Assembly (NCBI GenBank): GCA_030698645.1
Contig: JAUYMV010000332.1
Span: 1 to 7,493 of the forward strand
From: Mesorhizobium sp.
GTDB lineage: Bacteria; Pseudomonadota; Alphaproteobacteria; Rhizobiales; Rhizobiaceae
DNA length: 7,493 bases
Direction of reading: 5' to 3'
Made by a program: the position numbers and the translations under genes. The notes under the pieces are model-generated. The model made no database searches. It saw only the letters and a program-made list of their open reading frames with translations, and was not told where the DNA came from. Below are positions 6,202 to 7,493 of the stretch, one piece after another. How positions within the stretch are numbered: position 1 is the stretch's first letter; every line of letters starts with the position of its first letter.

Positions 6202-7125
6202 TCAGCCGAAGGCATCCCGCAGCGTATCGAACGGGGCGAGCGCGCCGCGCACCTGCACGACCGCGGCCGCGACACGGTGCGCCCGGCGCGCGGCCTCGGT
6301 GGGGGAGTGCCCGGCGAGACGCGCGGCGAGATAGCCGCCGTTGAAGCTGTCGCCGGCGCCGGTGGTGTCGAGCGGATGGGCGACGTGGATGGCGGCGACG
6401 GACTGGCGGGTTCCGTCTTCGACCACCAAAGCCGGCTCGGCGCCGTTCTTGACGACGATCTCGGCAACGCCAGCGCCTTGAATTCGCGCGGCGGTCACGT
6501 CCGGCGCGGCGTCGCCATGGAGCATTTCCTCGTCCGGGAAGGTCGGCAGCGCGATGTCGGTTACCGCCAGCGCCTTGTCGATTGCCGCCCTGGCTTCCTC
6601 CGGCGTCGCCCACAGGCGTGGGCGGTAGTTGGGGTCGAAGGCGATGCGGCTGCCATTCGCCCGTGCGCGTGCGATCTCGGCCAACAGGGCGCCGCGTGCA
6701 TCGTCTTCGAGAATTGCCAGCGTGATTCCGGAAAAGTAGACAAGCGACCGGTTTTCAAGGCTTTTGCGCAGGAGCGCCGGATCGTTCGCAAGCCGTCGCG
6801 CGGCCGCGTCGCTGCGCCAATAGGTAAAGGAGCGCTCGGCGCCGGTCAGCGTGATCGCGTAAAGTCCGGGGCGCGCGCCTGCGATGACGGGGCTCGCGGC
6901 GATGCCGATGTCGTGGTCGCGGAAGAAGCCGATCTGCCGCGCGGAAAAGGGATCGTCCCCGAAGGCGGAGACATAGTCGGCCGGGGCCGACGGACCGATC
7001 AGGGCGCGGATCGCCCACAACGTGTTGAACGTGTCGCCGGCAATGCCGAGCCGCCAGCTGTCGCCGTCCTGCGCGGACAGTTCCAGCATGCACTCGCCGA
7101 CGGCCGCGACGCCCCTGTGAGCCAT
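6202..7125 (-). CDS. kdgK: 2-keto-3-deoxygluconate kinase, PfkB family
   Basis: This 307-residue PfkB-family kinase phosphorylates 2-keto-3-deoxy-gluconate with ATP to give KDPG. It resembles E. coli KdgK along its whole length: VGECMLEL at the start, AGDTFNT (29-35), RPGLYAITLTGAERSFTYWR (85-104) for the sugar acid, YFSGITLAIL (130-139), DPNYRPRLW (164-172) and the PfkB signature DTTGAGDSFNGGYLA with catalytic base D259. I chose the ATG at 7125; the ATG five codons earlier (7140) is equally possible, and neither has a strong ribosome-binding site. A longer opening to 7338 would read through a promoter region and is rejected. It faces the SnoaL-like gene and is transcribed separately. A sulfonated KDG (KDSG) has its C6 blocked and cannot be the phosphate acceptor, so this kinase more likely serves ordinary sugar acids such as pectin or galactonate products. 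Confidence 0.85.
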   Translation of the reverse strand: MAHRGVAAVGECMLELSAQDGDSWRLGIAGDTFNTLWAIRALIGPSAPADYVSAFGDDPFSARQIGFFRDHDIGIAASPVIAGARPGLYAITLTGAERSFTYWRSDAAARRLANDPALLRKSLENRSLVYFSGITLAILEDDARGALLAEIARARANGSRIAFDPNYRPRLWATPEEARAAIDKALAVTDIALPTFPDEEMLHGDAAPDVTAARIQGAGVAEIVVKNGAEPALVVEDGTRQSVAAIHVAHPLDTTGAGDSFNGGYLAARLAGHSPTEAARRAHRVAAAVVQVRGALAPFDTLRDAFG

Positions 7126-7206
7126 TGATCGATGCCCCATCCAAAACACCGCTCTACACGGCGAAAGGCGATCTGGCGACATGAAGCGGGAAAATTCTAG
7201 AGGCGC

Positions 7207-7237
7207 TTGACCTTCCAGCTGCTGGAAGACGTATACG
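7207..7237 (+). promoter_or_regulatory. MerR-type promoter with CueR/HmrR-like operator
   Basis: The -35 box TTGACC (7207-7212) and -10 box TATACG (7232-7237) are separated by 19 bp, the over-long spacer typical of promoters activated by MerR-family regulators. A perfect dyad CTTCCAG-CTG-CTGGAAG (7212-7228) sits in that spacer. The CTTCC...GGAAG half-sites and the TTGACCTTCC run match the known CueR/HmrR copper operator such as that of E. coli copA; the outer position of the right half (GGAAGA) departs by one base. The expected transcript starts near 7244 and leads into the gene at 7311. This suggests copper (or gold/silver) induction of that gene and whatever follows. The regulator itself is not in the window. 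Confidence 0.8.
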
Positions 7238-7310
7238 ACTTGCATGATGAGCGGCAAGCGGCCCAAATCGGGCGGGGAATTGCCGGCATGCCAATGAATG
7301 GAGCGTTCGA

Positions 7311-7493
7311 ATGATGAGCAAGCCAGTCCGCGTCGCATTGATCGTGGTGGTGCTTCTGGCGCTGCCTGTCCTTGCCTTCCTGTTCATGTCCGTCTGGATG
7401 GCGCCGCCGGACGATCTCGACCTGTCGCGCTCAAAGCCCACGGCCAACGGCATCTATCGCGTCGCGATTGCGCCCGAGGCCGAACCGATTCCG
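7311..7493 (+). CDS. Membrane-anchored or secreted protein, N-terminal part (3' end outside window); possibly FixH/YtkA-like
   Basis: Sixty-one codons are open to the right edge. After a short basic start (MMSKPVR) comes a hydrophobic segment of about 20 residues (VALIVVVLLALPVLAFLFMS), then a Pro/Asp-rich extracytoplasmic beginning (APPDDLDLSRSKPTANGIYR). No lipobox Cys is seen, so it is an anchor or an uncleaved or cleaved Sec signal. GGAG at 7300-7303 stands 7 nt before the first of two adjacent ATGs (7311 or 7314). The opening of the soluble part reminds me of FixH/YtkA-like periplasmic proteins found near copper ATPase genes in rhizobia; this is a weak recollection. The upstream CueR-type promoter agrees with a copper-handling role. 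The upstream ATGs at 7288, 7294 and 7298 are out of frame. Confidence 0.6.
   Translation, partial: MMSKPVRVALIVVVLLALPVLAFLFMSVWMAPPDDLDLSRSKPTANGIYRVAIAPEAEPIP

Noticed and set aside
7194..7199. TAGAAT on the minus strand as the kdgK -10 box
   Set aside because: No acceptable -35 box is found 16-18 bp upstream, and its position partly collides with the opposite promoter; support is insufficient.
7126..7338. Longer N terminus for kdgK
   Set aside because: It would cross the MerR-type promoter and the divergent gene's start; KdgK proteins begin just before the VGECM segment.

Overview
The window looks like a high-GC alphaproteobacterial chromosome. Base composition, codon use and protein similarity by memory suggest the Rhizobiales, perhaps a Mesorhizobium-like organism; this is inference, not a database result. 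Nearly every base is coding. There are seven complete genes of clear or fairly clear family, one complete small gene of unknown role, and one gene cut off at each edge.

Layout. (1) Bases 1-492 are the 3' end of suyB, the large subunit of (R)-sulfolactate sulfo-lyase. (2) Bases 498-1147, minus strand, are a two-gene HEPN/MNT-type toxin-antitoxin cassette (hepT-like plus mntA-like). It has its own TATAAT promoter overlapped by an inverted repeat. It sits between suyB and slcC, transcribed against them, and has lower GC (hand count 60% in 541-840 against 72% in 1741-2040). (3) Bases 1258-5696, plus strand, are a tightly packed unit: slcC, comC, an aldehyde dehydrogenase of the GabD family, and galM (aldose 1-epimerase). 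slcC and comC overlap by 1 nt, and the later gaps are 22 and 8 nt. (4) Bases 5763-6197 encode a small NTF2/SnoaL-like protein after a 66-nt gap. (5) Bases 6202-7125, minus strand, encode a PfkB-type 2-keto-3-deoxygluconate kinase (kdgK), convergent with the previous gene. (6) The 7141-7310 spacer carries a well-formed MerR-type promoter, TTGACC-N19-TATACG, with a CueR/HmrR-like dyad. It reads into a truncated membrane-anchored or secreted protein gene at the right edge, which probably starts a separate copper-responsive unit.

How the genes fit together. SlcC (S-sulfolactate to sulfopyruvate), ComC (sulfopyruvate to R-sulfolactate) and SuyAB (R-sulfolactate to pyruvate plus sulfite) form the known 'sulfolactate inversion and desulfonation' route of Chromohalobacter salexigens. 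Here the same operon also holds a GabD-type dehydrogenase, the family that supplies sulfolactaldehyde dehydrogenase in the sulfo-Entner-Doudoroff pathway, and an aldose 1-epimerase, the family that supplies sulfoquinovose mutarotase. The simplest hypothesis is that one operon links the tail of sulfosugar (sulfoquinovose) breakdown directly to carbon-sulfur bond cleavage, so that sulfolactate is used rather than exported. The early steps (SQ dehydrogenase, lactonase, dehydratase, aldolase, importer, SuyA) are not in this window, so the link to sulfoquinovose is inference.
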